This document shows, piece by piece, positions 1 to 7,294 of a stretch of DNA of 64,000 nucleotides (position 1 is its first letter; each line of letters starts with the position of its first letter). Location: positions 248,001 to 312,000 of the forward strand of contig NC_010175.1 of the NCBI RefSeq assembly GCF_000018865.1, written 5' to 3'. Origin of the DNA: Chloroflexus aurantiacus J-10-fl. Its GTDB lineage: Bacteria; Chloroflexota; Chloroflexia; Chloroflexales; Chloroflexaceae. A model generated the notes under the pieces. That model did not search any database, was not told the DNA's origin, and saw only the letters and a program-made list of their open reading frames with translations. The translations under genes were made by a program, and so were the position numbers.

Positions 1-317
1 GAGATGAGTAGAACCGCCAGACTGAATAGCGCCGGAAAGACCAGACCAATCGCCGCATCTTCGTGCATCAGCCGACTGCCACTCATCAGCTCCACCAGCC
101 ATACTGTCAGTACGCCCATCGCAACAGCGCCGGCAAACAGGAGCGGCGAGGAGAGATTGCCGCTGATCAGATACGCCAGCACGATGCCGAGCAACACGGT
201 ATGGCTGATGGCATCGCTGAGCATCGCCATCCGGCGTAAGACCAGAAAGACACCGGGAAGCGTGCAGGCAGCCGCAATGATCACCGCAATTAATTGCACT
301 TCAAGTTGAGGACTCAT
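1..317 (-). CDS. troD: Metal ABC transporter permease, TroD-like (partial)
   Basis: N-terminal part (about 105 residues) of a second ABC-3 family membrane permease; the rest runs off the left edge of the window. Translation on the minus strand from an ATG at 317 gives a protein beginning MSPQLEVQLIAVI, followed by hydrophobic helices and the LRRMAMLSDAISHT segment typical of Mn/Zn/Fe chelate permeases. It starts 12 bp after the stop of the preceding permease gene and has GAGG a few bases upstream, so it is the last visible gene of the same operon. Two permeases next to one ATPase and one binding protein match the TroABCD layout. Function beyond divalent metal uptake is inferred from the family. 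Confidence 0.8.
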   Translation of the reverse strand, partial: MSPQLEVQLIAVIIAAACTLPGVFLVLRRMAMLSDAISHTVLLGIVLAYLISGNLSSPLLFAGAVAMGVLTVWLVELMSGSRLMHEDAAIGLVFPALFSLAVLLI

Positions 318-329
318 GCGCTACCTCGT

Positions 330-1205
330 TCAATCAAAGGCGATCACTCGCTGGCGCCGTATGTGACGCCAGATCAGGCCACGCTCAGGAGCCAGCAGCA
401 GCGAGATCATGGTGAACAGACTCATCACGAGCACAATCAGCGGGCCGGTGGCCAGACCTTCGCCCAGGGTGCTGATCCACGCCCCGATGAGCGAAGCCAG
501 TGCCCCAAAACCGGCAGCCAGCACGACCATATATTCGAGCCGATTTGTCCACTGACGGGCGGCCACAGCAGGCGCGATTAGCATTGCACTCATCAGCACA
601 ACGCCAACCGTTTGCAGGCCGATCACGATTGCCACGACGATAATCCCGGTCAGCAGCACTTCAAACCGACGCACCGGCACGCCGAGACTACGGGCAAAAT
701 CGGGGTCGAAACTGATCAGCTTCACCTGGGGCCAAAAGATCAGGACCAGGGCAAGTGCAGGTAAACCGATAGCCAGCATGGCCCAAAGATCACGCTCGAT
801 CAATGCCGCCGCCTGCCCGAAGAGAAAACTCTTCAAACCGGCCTGGGCAGCGTGAGGCTGCCGTTGCAAATACGAGAGCAAAACCAGGCCGAACCCGAAA
901 AACACGGCCAGGGTCAGGGCCAGCGCAGCATCATCTTTTATGCGTGTGGTACGCACGACCGCCAGCAACCAGAGTGCCGCCACCAGGGCAGCAACGGCAG
1001 CGCCAATGAGGAGAGAGAATGGATCGCGCTGACCGGTGATCAGAAAGGCAAGCGCAATGCCGGGCAGCGCAGCGTGTGACATTGCATCGCCGAGCAATGC
1101 CTGACGGCGCAGAACCGCGAAGCTGCCGAGGAAACCACTGATCGCGCCGATCAGCATTGCCCCCAGGGTGACATTGCGGAAGGTGTAGTCGGTAAACAGT
1201 TCCAT
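330..1205 (-). CDS. troC: Metal ABC transporter permease, TroC-like
   Basis: Integral membrane permease of the ABC-3 family, about 291 residues with roughly eight hydrophobic segments. The cytoplasmic segment AVLRRQALLGDAMSHAALPG near residues 35-60 is the conserved region that contacts the ATPase in this family. I place the start at the ATG at 1205 because GGAG lies about 7 bases upstream; a TTG at 1229 overlapping the ATPase stop codon by 4 bases is the alternative and would add 8 residues. It lies between the ATPase and a second permease in a compact minus-strand operon. Together they should move Mn2+, Zn2+ or another divalent metal across the inner membrane. Confidence 0.88.
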   Translation of the reverse strand: MELFTDYTFRNVTLGAMLIGAISGFLGSFAVLRRQALLGDAMSHAALPGIALAFLITGQRDPFSLLIGAAVAALVAALWLLAVVRTTRIKDDAALALTLAVFFGFGLVLLSYLQRQPHAAQAGLKSFLFGQAAALIERDLWAMLAIGLPALALVLIFWPQVKLISFDPDFARSLGVPVRRFEVLLTGIIVVAIVIGLQTVGVVLMSAMLIAPAVAARQWTNRLEYMVVLAAGFGALASLIGAWISTLGEGLATGPLIVLVMSLFTMISLLLAPERGLIWRHIRRQRVIAFD

Positions 1206-1225
1206 AGCCGCTCCGGTTACGCTGA

Positions 1226-2002
1226 TCAATCGCCTGGTGCCGGGGTTGGCCGGGCAGCGGGTGCAGTGTCGGTGGGTGTATGCAACAGGGCGAGACGACC
1301 ACCATACGTTGCCCGCAGATTCGCCTCGGTAAAGACCTCGGCAACCGGGCCGGCAGCAATTCGCCGCACGTTAATGAGCGCAACGTGATCGAAATACTCG
1401 GTCACGGTCTGCAAATCGTGGTGCACGACGACAACCGTCTTGCCGGCAGCTCGCAGGTCGCGTAAAACGTTGATGATGGCGCGCTCGGTCACGGCATCAA
1501 CGCCTTGAAACGGTTCATCCATCACGTAGATTTCAGCCGCCTGTGCCAGCGCACGGGCCAGGAAGACACGCTGCTGTTGACCACCCGAAAGCTGACCGAT
1601 CTGGCGATGGGCGAAATCGGCCATCTGGACCTGGGCAAGGGCGGCCAGCGCCGCGTCCCGCTCAGCCCGGCCCGGACGACGGAACCAGCCGAGATGTCCG
1701 TAGCGTCCCATCAACACCACATCAAGCACTGTCGTCGGAAAGTCCCAATCAACGCTGCTGCGTTGCGGCACGTAAGCGATCAGATGCCGTTGCTGGTGGT
1801 ATGGCCGGCCAAATACACGCACACTTCCCGCTGCTGGTCTGACCAGCCCTAGCATGGCTTTGAGGAGCGTCGTCTTGCCGGCACCATTGGGGCCGACAAT
1901 CGCCATCAACACGCCACGGGGAACCTGAAGATCAACGTCCCATAAAACCGGTTTATCACCGTAGGCAACGGTCAAATCTTTGATGTCAACTGCAACTTCC
2001 AT
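1226..2002 (-). CDS. troB: Metal ABC transporter ATP-binding protein, TroB-like
   Basis: Cytoplasmic ATPase of the metal uptake system, about 258 residues. Walker A GPNGAGKT, the signature LSGGQQQR, and Walker B IYVMDEP are all present, followed by the switch His in VVVHHDL. A longer frame to 2038 exists, but the ATG at 2002 has GGAGGG directly upstream and gives the normal N-terminus ([19 protein letters not shown]), so I use it. The gene sits 13 bp downstream of the binding-protein stop, which implies co-transcription. Specificity cannot be read from this subunit; it follows from the binding protein. Confidence 0.92.
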   Translation of the reverse strand: MEVAVDIKDLTVAYGDKPVLWDVDLQVPRGVLMAIVGPNGAGKTTLLKAMLGLVRPAAGSVRVFGRPYHQQRHLIAYVPQRSSVDWDFPTTVLDVVLMGRYGHLGWFRRPGRAERDAALAALAQVQMADFAHRQIGQLSGGQQQRVFLARALAQAAEIYVMDEPFQGVDAVTERAIINVLRDLRAAGKTVVVVHHDLQTVTEYFDHVALINVRRIAAGPVAEVFTEANLRATYGGRLALLHTPTDTAPAARPTPAPGD

Positions 2003-2015
2003 TGCACCCTCCGCT

Positions 2016-2933
2016 TTAGGGCATGAGCGCAGCCACAATCGTCTGCATATTGTGGCGCATCATGCCGAAATAGGTACCTGCCGGGCCATTAGCATCACCG
2101 AGTGAGTCAGAATACAACTCACCACCGACCCGCACCTCGTGGCCGGCTGCACGGGCAGCACTCTGAACCGCTTCAATTGTGCGCGGCGAGACACTCGTCT
2201 CGACAAAGATCGCCGGGATGCGTTCCGTTACCACGAGCGTCGTGAGATCACGGATGGTTGCGGCACTGGCTTCGCTGGCCGTACTGATACCCTGCACAGC
2301 CTCAACCCGAAAACCGTAAGCCTGCCCAAAGTAGTTAAACGCATCATGAGCCGTCACCAGAATCCGCCGTTCAGGAGGTACCTGTTCGGCCAGCGCACGC
2401 AGATCGGCGTCAAGCGCCTGTAAATCGTTGAGATACTGCTCACTACGCTGCTGATAAACTTCCCGACCGTCCGGATCAAGATCAATCAACGCATCACGGA
2501 TCGCAATGACCGCATAGCGCCAGCGCTGTGGATCGTGCCAGACATGCGGATCATACGCCTTCTCATCATCTTCCCAGCGCAAACGCATCTCTACCGGTAC
2601 AGCTTCAGCGACTGCAACGACCGGGATCGTTCCACTGCGTTTAATAGCTTGAAAAACCCGCTCAAGGTTCGCTTCCAGATGAAGGCCGTTGTAGAGGATC
2701 AGACGCGCTTCTTGCAAAGCAAACAGATCACTCTCGGTGGCAATGTAGGTATGGGGATCGATGCCAGGACCAAGCAGCGTGTGGAGCGTCACCCGATCAC
2801 CGGCAATCGCCTGTACTGCATCGCCTATCGGGCCGGTGGTAGCAACGACTCGCAGACGGCCATCAGTAACCGGTGCTGTACAGCCGGTTAGGATGAGTAG
2901 TAAAATAGTGATTAAGGAACATCGAAGAATCAT
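2016..2933 (-). CDS. troA: Metal-binding lipoprotein, TroA-like
   Basis: Substrate-binding lipoprotein of the ABC metal transporter, 305 residues. A short signal peptide ends in the lipobox LTGC (Cys18), so the protein should be lipid-anchored. The cluster A-I fold is clear: GPGIDPHTY (His61), YDPHVWHDP (His130/His133), [11 protein letters not shown] (His196), AIFVETS (Glu245) and GELYSDSLG (Asp276). The His/His/His/Asp spacing and the [10 protein letters not shown] segment resemble Treponema TroA, so Zn2+ or Mn2+ is likely; I cannot separate the two by eye. It is the first gene of the operon and follows a promoter with an overlapping palindrome. No good Shine-Dalgarno sequence is visible upstream of the ATG at 2933. 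Confidence 0.9.
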   Translation of the reverse strand: MILRCSLITILLLILTGCTAPVTDGRLRVVATTGPIGDAVQAIAGDRVTLHTLLGPGIDPHTYIATESDLFALQEARLILYNGLHLEANLERVFQAIKRSGTIPVVAVAEAVPVEMRLRWEDDEKAYDPHVWHDPQRWRYAVIAIRDALIDLDPDGREVYQQRSEQYLNDLQALDADLRALAEQVPPERRILVTAHDAFNYFGQAYGFRVEAVQGISTASEASAATIRDLTTLVVTERIPAIFVETSVSPRTIEAVQSAARAAGHEVRVGGELYSDSLGDANGPAGTYFGMMRHNMQTIVAALMP

Positions 2934-2944
2934 ATGTACTAACC

Positions 2945-2960
2945 CTAAAATAAATTTTAG
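2945..2960. promoter_or_regulatory. Palindromic operator, DtxR/MntR-like
   Basis: A perfect 7-bp inverted repeat, CTAAAAT-AA-ATTTTAG, lies just downstream of the predicted transcription start. The surrounding minus-strand sequence TTAGGTAAGGCTAAAA resembles DtxR/MntR-family boxes (TTAGG...CTAA). Metal-dependent repression of the operon is the likely role; this is inference from position and motif, since no regulator gene lies in the window. Confidence 0.5.
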
Positions 2961-2969
2961 CCTTACCTA

Positions 2970-2998
2970 AATCTACCAGATACGAGATAGATTGTCAA
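2970..2998 (-). promoter_or_regulatory. Promoter of the tro-type operon
   Basis: On the minus strand a perfect -35 TTGACA (2998-2993) is followed after 17 bp by TAGATT (2975-2970) as the -10. It points at the metal transporter operon and predicts a leader of about 30 nt before the ATG at 2933. Confidence 0.7.
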
Positions 2999-3034
2999 GG
3001 GTGGACAAGAGTCTCTCTATAAGACGCAACAATT

Positions 3035-3490
3035 GGGACACGGATGGACGCGGGTTGGGCGGATGTGCGCGGATATGGCAGAAGTACCGGTCATCCGCAG
3101 GGTGGGTATTACCGGTGGGACACGGATGCACGCGGATTGGGCGGATGTGCGCGGATATGGCAGAAGTACCGGTCATCCGCAGGGTGGGTATTACCGGTGG
3201 GACACGGATGCACGCGGATTGGGCGGATGTGCGCGGATATGGCAGAAGTACCGGTCATCCGCAGGGTGGGTATTACCGGTGGGACACGGATGCACGCGGA
3301 TTGGGCGGATGTGCGCGGATATGGCAGAAGTACCGGTCATCCGCAGGGTGGGTATTACCGGTGGGACACGGATGGACGCGGGTTGGGCGGATGTGCGCGG
3401 ATATGGCAGAAGTACCGGTCATCCGCAGGGTGGGTATTACCGGTGGGACACGGATGGACGCGGGTTGGGCGGATGTGCGCGGATAGGTCG
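3035..3490. repeat. 82-bp tandem repeat, about 5.5 copies
   Basis: Near-identical 82-bp units start at 3035, 3117, 3199, 3281, 3363 and 3445 (the last truncated). Units 1, 5 and 6 carry a GGATGGACGCGGGTTGGGCGG variant, units 2-4 GGATGCACGCGGATTGGGCGG. Because 82 is not a multiple of three, all three plus-strand frames stay open with the same peptide, so the open frames here are not genes. No spacers, so it is not a CRISPR array. Confidence 0.9.
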
Positions 3491-3565
3491 GAAGCGCTGG
3501 TAATCCGTACCTGATATTACGCATTACAAAGATTGCCGATGGGCGCTTATCTGGAACCTATCCCG

Positions 3566-4402
3566 TTATCGGGGTCTGCCATACTGGCCGAGACGACGAC
3601 GGGGAACAAAACCGGACGAACGGTAGAGATGATAGGCAGCGGTATTCTGCTCTTCGACTTCGATGCGGATGTCTTGATAACCGGCTGCCTGCAAGCGATG
3701 GAGAGTCGTCAGGAGCAGCAATTTGCCATATCCACGCCCCTGTAGATCACGACACACACCAAAGGTTGTAATGATGATCGTCTGTTCGGCCCGCAACAGT
3801 CGCAATGCCGCCACCGGGTGCCCGGCCATTTCAGCGATAACGAAGCGATGGCGGGGATGAGTAATCCGATCAGACACAAAGGCTGACACCTGTTCGACCG
3901 GATCACCGAACGCACTGACAATGATCGAGGTCAGGGTAGCAACATCGTCTTTTTCAGCCAGACGTACCTGCCAGTCGTCAGGCGCTTCGGGTAGTGGCGG
4001 CAGTTGTGCCGGATCGAGCTGCAACTCGACTTCGACATTCAGCCGATGGAGATCGAGTGCAGCCACAAATGGAGCCACACAGGACCCTGCTTCATCAGCC
4101 AATGCAATCCAGTTGCCACCACGCGCATAGGCCCAGCGCTCAATCTGTTCGATCAATTGACGACCAAACCCGCGTCGGCGCCAGGCAGGATCGACGGCGA
4201 TCACTGCTTCGATAGCGAAGTAGCCATACATCACCACGCCACCAACCAGCGTCTCGCCGATCCGGGCCGCAGCCATTGTCGGCGTCCAATCGCCATCAAG
4301 GTATACCGGCAATTCAATGTTATCAGCGCGATTGCAACGCGCAAAGAGTTCAACGAGAGCCGGCCAATCGGCGGCGGGGATGATGGCAATGTCGAGTGTC
4401 AT
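3566..4402 (-). CDS. GNAT acetyltransferase with two GNAT domains
   Basis: Cytoplasmic acyl-CoA-dependent N-acetyltransferase of about 278 residues with a duplicated GNAT fold. The first domain has the acetyl-CoA loop AVDPAWRRRGFGRQLIEQIERWA; the second, near the C-terminus, has RDLQGRGYGKLLL followed by AAYHLYRSSGFVPRRR, the usual motif A/B arrangement. The frame extends upstream to 4570, but the added 56 residues look unlike protein and the ATG at 4402 (MTLDIAIIPAADW) starts a typical GNAT domain, so I use it; the ribosome site there is weak. It stands alone between the tandem repeat and a terminator. The substrate is unknown. Confidence 0.82.
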   Translation of the reverse strand: MTLDIAIIPAADWPALVELFARCNRADNIELPVYLDGDWTPTMAAARIGETLVGGVVMYGYFAIEAVIAVDPAWRRRGFGRQLIEQIERWAYARGGNWIALADEAGSCVAPFVAALDLHRLNVEVELQLDPAQLPPLPEAPDDWQVRLAEKDDVATLTSIIVSAFGDPVEQVSAFVSDRITHPRHRFVIAEMAGHPVAALRLLRAEQTIIITTFGVCRDLQGRGYGKLLLLTTLHRLQAAGYQDIRIEVEEQNTAAYHLYRSSGFVPRRRLGQYGRPR

Positions 4403-4794
4403 ATGGTTGTTGATAATCCTTTCGGCGGCTGTGTCTCCGGCAAGGCAACGATCATATTGTAACGTCAAATTGGGTGACAATGTATGCGTAACACCACATC
4501 TGGAATTAGCGCCAACATGGCCAACTGTCCAACCCTGACCATGGGAGTGCACCTCCGGCTCACCCACCATCTGGACTAGTATGCACTGCTAACACCCCTG
4601 AACCAGCGACTCTCTTCCCGGGCGCTTTTGATGACCTGTACGTCGCGTGGTTACCGCTATGATGCATCATAGCACATCGTAAAAGGCTGGCAGACAACGT
4701 CTATCCAGGACATCTCTATATTCGCATCCGAACACAATAAAAAAACCGACGCTGGTGGCGTCGGTCAGATCAGGTGTATTGGCAAAAACCGGTA
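4403..4794. other. Intergenic spacer, terminator only
   Basis: No gene seen. The only structure is the minus-strand terminator near 4737-4765. Confidence 0.6.
4737..4765 (-). terminator. Rho-independent terminator of the ScdA-N-like gene
   Basis: An 8-bp stem ACCGACGC (4745-4752) / GCGTCGGT (4758-4765) with a 5-nt loop, followed on the minus strand by a run of seven T. It lies about 30 bp past the stop of the small minus-strand gene ending at 4795. Confidence 0.85.
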
Positions 4795-5025
4795 TCAGGC
4801 ATACTCCGCAACACTGTGCCGGGCGGCGCGAGCGGCACGCCGACGCATACCGGCGTCGAGCTGCGCGAAGAACTCGTCAGGAGTGACGCTGGCAGCGGCA
4901 CAGGCATCGGCAAAGCGCAGGTTGCTGCGATCAATCCGATTCTCACGCAAAAAGGCGCGAGCTTCCGGGCCAAATGTCTGCAAGACTTCTTCGACAGTGA
5001 GTTGCTCAAATGTTCCGTTGCGCAT
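4795..5025 (-). CDS. Small ScdA-N/DUF1858-like protein
   Basis: A 76-residue soluble protein beginning MRNGTFEQLTVEEVLQ. Strong AAAGGAGT upstream of the ATG at 5025 and a terminator downstream make it a real single-gene unit. The pattern (TVEEVL...ENRIDRSNLRFADACAAASVTPDEFFAQLDA) resembles the N-terminal domain of the di-iron repair protein ScdA/RIC (DUF542) or the related DUF1858 fold. The Cys-Cys-Gly of that family at the ID..G position is replaced here by Arg-Ser-Asn, so the redox or metal role is doubtful; one Cys remains in DACAAA. Its upstream region carries two matching dyad sites, suggesting regulated expression. Family assignment is tentative. Confidence 0.6.
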   Translation of the reverse strand: MRNGTFEQLTVEEVLQTFGPEARAFLRENRIDRSNLRFADACAAASVTPDEFFAQLDAGMRRRAARAARHSVAEYA

Positions 5026-5097
5026 AGTTGTACTCCTTTAATCTATCAAGACTATCTTCGTCGCGACGGCTTCATTGCCGATTGCGCTTTCATCATA

Positions 5098-5147
5098 TCG
5101 TACAATATGCACAATTTCAAGAGTTTTGATTTGTACATTTTGCACAA
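5098..5147 (-). promoter_or_regulatory. Two 17-bp dyad operators upstream of the ScdA-N-like gene
   Basis: Site A at 5131-5147 reads TTGTGCAAAATGTACAA on the minus strand; site B at 5098-5114 reads TTGTGCATATTGTACGA. Both are imperfect 7-3-7 palindromes sharing TTGTGCAnnnTGTAC, with centres 33 bp apart, close to three helical turns. This arrangement is typical of cooperative dimer binding by a regulator such as a CRP/FNR-class protein; the regulator is unknown. Confidence 0.5.
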
Positions 5148-5169
5148 ATTACAACAGATAACCAGCGCG

Positions 5170-6263
5170 GAGAAGGCTGAATAGTTTGATCTCGTTCACC
5201 GAACGTGAACGGGTACCGATCTGATGGGCAACGGTCACGAACGTGCTATCGATGATCATCGCTCTTGCCGATCTGCCACCCATCAGTATTCCTGCACTAT
5301 GCTGCACAGGTAGGGACCGTATCAGTAACAGAGCACGGATCGGCAGATAGAGACGTGGATGTGTCGTGGCTGGGACGAGTCAGGAAGGTTCATTTTCGCG
5401 CTGCGCGGCAGAGGAGTCGGGGTGAGGGTCGACGAGTCGGCGGGTTAACACCCTGCCTCGCGCCGTGGAAGGCCGGCAGAGGTGGCCTGGCAGCAGGGAG
5501 CGGTGCCGGGCGTGCTGCTGGATAGCCCCGGTAGGGCGTGCTATCGGCGGGGCAGCACAGATCGGCGGGTTGTGGGGGCAGAAGGGGACGTTGTGCCCGA
5601 CCGTGGCGCAGGCTTCCTGCTTGCGCAGTATCGGCCATGTCCATCACCTGGCGGCAGTGGCGGGAATGCCTGCACGCGAGCTGGACGCCCGCGCCACAGG
5701 AACGGCATCACTGTCGTGCTGATAACACAGCAGGACGCTGTGGAGCGCATGACCACAGGGTGTGCTTAGCGCACAATGCGCCGTATCCATCACGATGTAC
5801 TATGCGGTATCCTAACGGCTGCTGGGTGACATGTGGGTAATCATAGCGCGCTGCGCGGCAGAGGGGCCGGGGAGAGAGTTCATCGTATCTCCAGACCCTA
5901 TCTCCCGCATACGCTCGCGTATTCCTTCGATAACAATCCGTGGGAATTATCTGAATAATGCGGAGGAGGGGGTTCCATAGGGACGGGTTCAGAACCCGCC
6001 CCTACGGACGATGCATGTGCCGGCGATGATGATATTGCCAGCCTGATTGACAGACAAGACCAGGCTTCAGAACCCGCCCCTACGGACGATGCATGTGCCG
6101 GCGATGATGATATTGCCAGCCTGATTGACAGACAAGACCAGGCTTCAGAACCCGCCCCTACGGACGATACACGTGCCGGTTCACGTGACTATACGAGGGT
6201 GTGGCGAAGGGGGATGCCTTAAATCGCGTGCCATGTTTGACGACTGCGCACTGGTCGTCATCT
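5170..6263. other. Repeat-rich non-coding spacer
   Basis: About 1.1 kb without a convincing gene. Short open frames at 5265-5840 have poor codon structure and no ribosome sites. The right part holds a palindrome and 78-bp tandem repeats. Segments resemble the spacer at 59.3-60.1 kb, for example GTGACATGTGGGTAAT at about 5827 and 59966, so this is probably accumulated dispersed intergenic repeat. Confidence 0.6.
5978..6185. repeat. Palindrome followed by 78-bp tandem repeat
   Basis: A 13-bp inverted repeat with one mismatch (5978-5990 / 5992-6004, TAGGGACGGGTTC / GAACCCGCCCCTA) starts a 78-bp unit at 5991. The unit repeats at 6069 and in part at 6147. The palindrome core recurs at 59534-59562, and the sequence after it (TTCAC...CATCGCGTGC-like) is also shared, which marks a dispersed composite repeat. 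Confidence 0.8.
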
Positions 6264-7088
6264 TCAGCGACCTATCTCGTGCGACGTCTCGACTACGTCA
6301 TTCCGTTCACCAGTGACACGCTCGTCATTTTGGAGGGCGTACTCGCTGGCCCAGGCCTGAATACCTGCCCAATCGCGCAATGCAGCCTGATGAACACTCT
6401 CCGGTCGCCAGATTCGCTGAATGTAATCACGATCAATCTGAGCCGGATGGAGACTCTTGAATGGAACGACCGTTGTGGTTTCGCCCTTCCCCCACTCTTC
6501 TTCTTCACCGGGACCGAGCGGGAGTGCCAGCTCGTGAAAGGTTACCAGATCGGGATGGGAGGATCGGTCGATCAGATGGTCAGCCGCTTCACACACCCTT
6601 CCGTGATCGAGCAAGACATTGAGCAAGACATCGCTCATCCGTGAGCGCACCGATAACTGAACCAGCCGTGCCATCTCTACCCGCACCAGCAGGTCAAGGT
6701 AGCCGCGCACCGCCATTCGGCTCCGATCATTGATTCCCCAGCGCAAACCAATTCCCGCTGCAGCAGTAGCAGCAGCATTGCGACCAAGGCTGCCGGCTAC
6801 TGTTTGCGCAACCGGGCCACTGGTCACAGGGTAGAAAAGGATGGTCTCACCCAGTGCCCAGTGCCGCACAATCTCAGCACCGCCTTGCCGCTGATGCTTG
6901 ATTTCGATTTGAGGAATACCGGCAATGCCTAAACGGGCATCGAGTTCATCGTCGCGCCCGACTTCAATATGGAAACCGATGTAAGGAGTAAAACGCTTGC
7001 CACCAATCGGGCGGGCCATGCTTTTGCCATTTGCATACTGGAGAGTAATGGCTTCGGTAACGACTTGAACTCGATTGCGCCCAATCAT
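6264..7088 (-). CDS. Uncharacterised protein, no family recognised
   Basis: A 274-residue soluble protein starting MIGRNRVQVVTEAITLQYANG at the ATG at 7088, chosen because GAGGAG lies just upstream; the frame continues to 7277 but the extra residues lie across the promoter. I recognise no catalytic motif and no membrane segment. A Gly/Ala-rich middle (GSLGRNAAATAAAGIGLRWG) precedes a region rich in charged helices, and the end is acidic (GPGEEEEWGKGE). A clean sigma70-type promoter precedes it, so it is expressed as its own unit. It stands between spacer repeats and the large secreted protein gene, and could be lineage-specific. No function is proposed. Confidence 0.7.
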   Translation of the reverse strand: MIGRNRVQVVTEAITLQYANGKSMARPIGGKRFTPYIGFHIEVGRDDELDARLGIAGIPQIEIKHQRQGGAEIVRHWALGETILFYPVTSGPVAQTVAGSLGRNAAATAAAGIGLRWGINDRSRMAVRGYLDLLVRVEMARLVQLSVRSRMSDVLLNVLLDHGRVCEAADHLIDRSSHPDLVTFHELALPLGPGEEEEWGKGETTTVVPFKSLHPAQIDRDYIQRIWRPESVHQAALRDWAGIQAWASEYALQNDERVTGERNDVVETSHEIGR

Positions 7089-7130
7089 AATGTTTGCTCC
7101 TCTTCCTTGCACGTACGGTATCCTGGCGCA

Positions 7131-7159
7131 ATAATAGCACATATGTTCTTTTTTGTAAA
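7131..7159 (-). promoter_or_regulatory. Promoter of the orphan gene at 6264-7088
   Basis: Minus-strand -35 TTTACA (7159-7154), 17-bp spacer, -10 TATTAT (7136-7131). The predicted start is about 35-40 nt before the ATG at 7088, which excludes the longer reading of the gene. Confidence 0.65.
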
Positions 7160-7239
7160 GAGATTTGGCAATTGGTAGAAGGCGAAAGAATATCTCATAT
7201 ATCGCGGGATACGTCAACCGGTCTGATATAACACAAAGC

Positions 7240-7274
7240 CCCCTGCCAGCACTATCAACAGATACTGGCAGGGG
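7240..7274 (-). terminator. Terminator hairpin of the large secreted protein gene
   Basis: A perfect 10-bp stem CCCCTGCCAG (7240-7249) / CTGGCAGGGG (7265-7274) with a 15-nt loop lies 20 bp past the stop at 7295. On the minus strand it is followed by CTTTGTGTT, a weak T-rich tail. Confidence 0.6.
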
Positions 7275-7294
7275 CACGTCGATCCATCAACGCT

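Noticed and set aside
3035-3490. CRISPR array
   Set aside because: Units are contiguous with no unique spacers and no cas genes nearby.
3033-3514. Three overlapping 156-164 codon frames on the plus strand
   Set aside because: All encode the same cyclic peptide from an 82-bp non-multiple-of-three repeat; no promoter or SD.
5265-5840. Several short plus- and minus-strand frames
   Set aside because: Overlapping in all frames, no SD, G+C-rich repeat-derived sequence.
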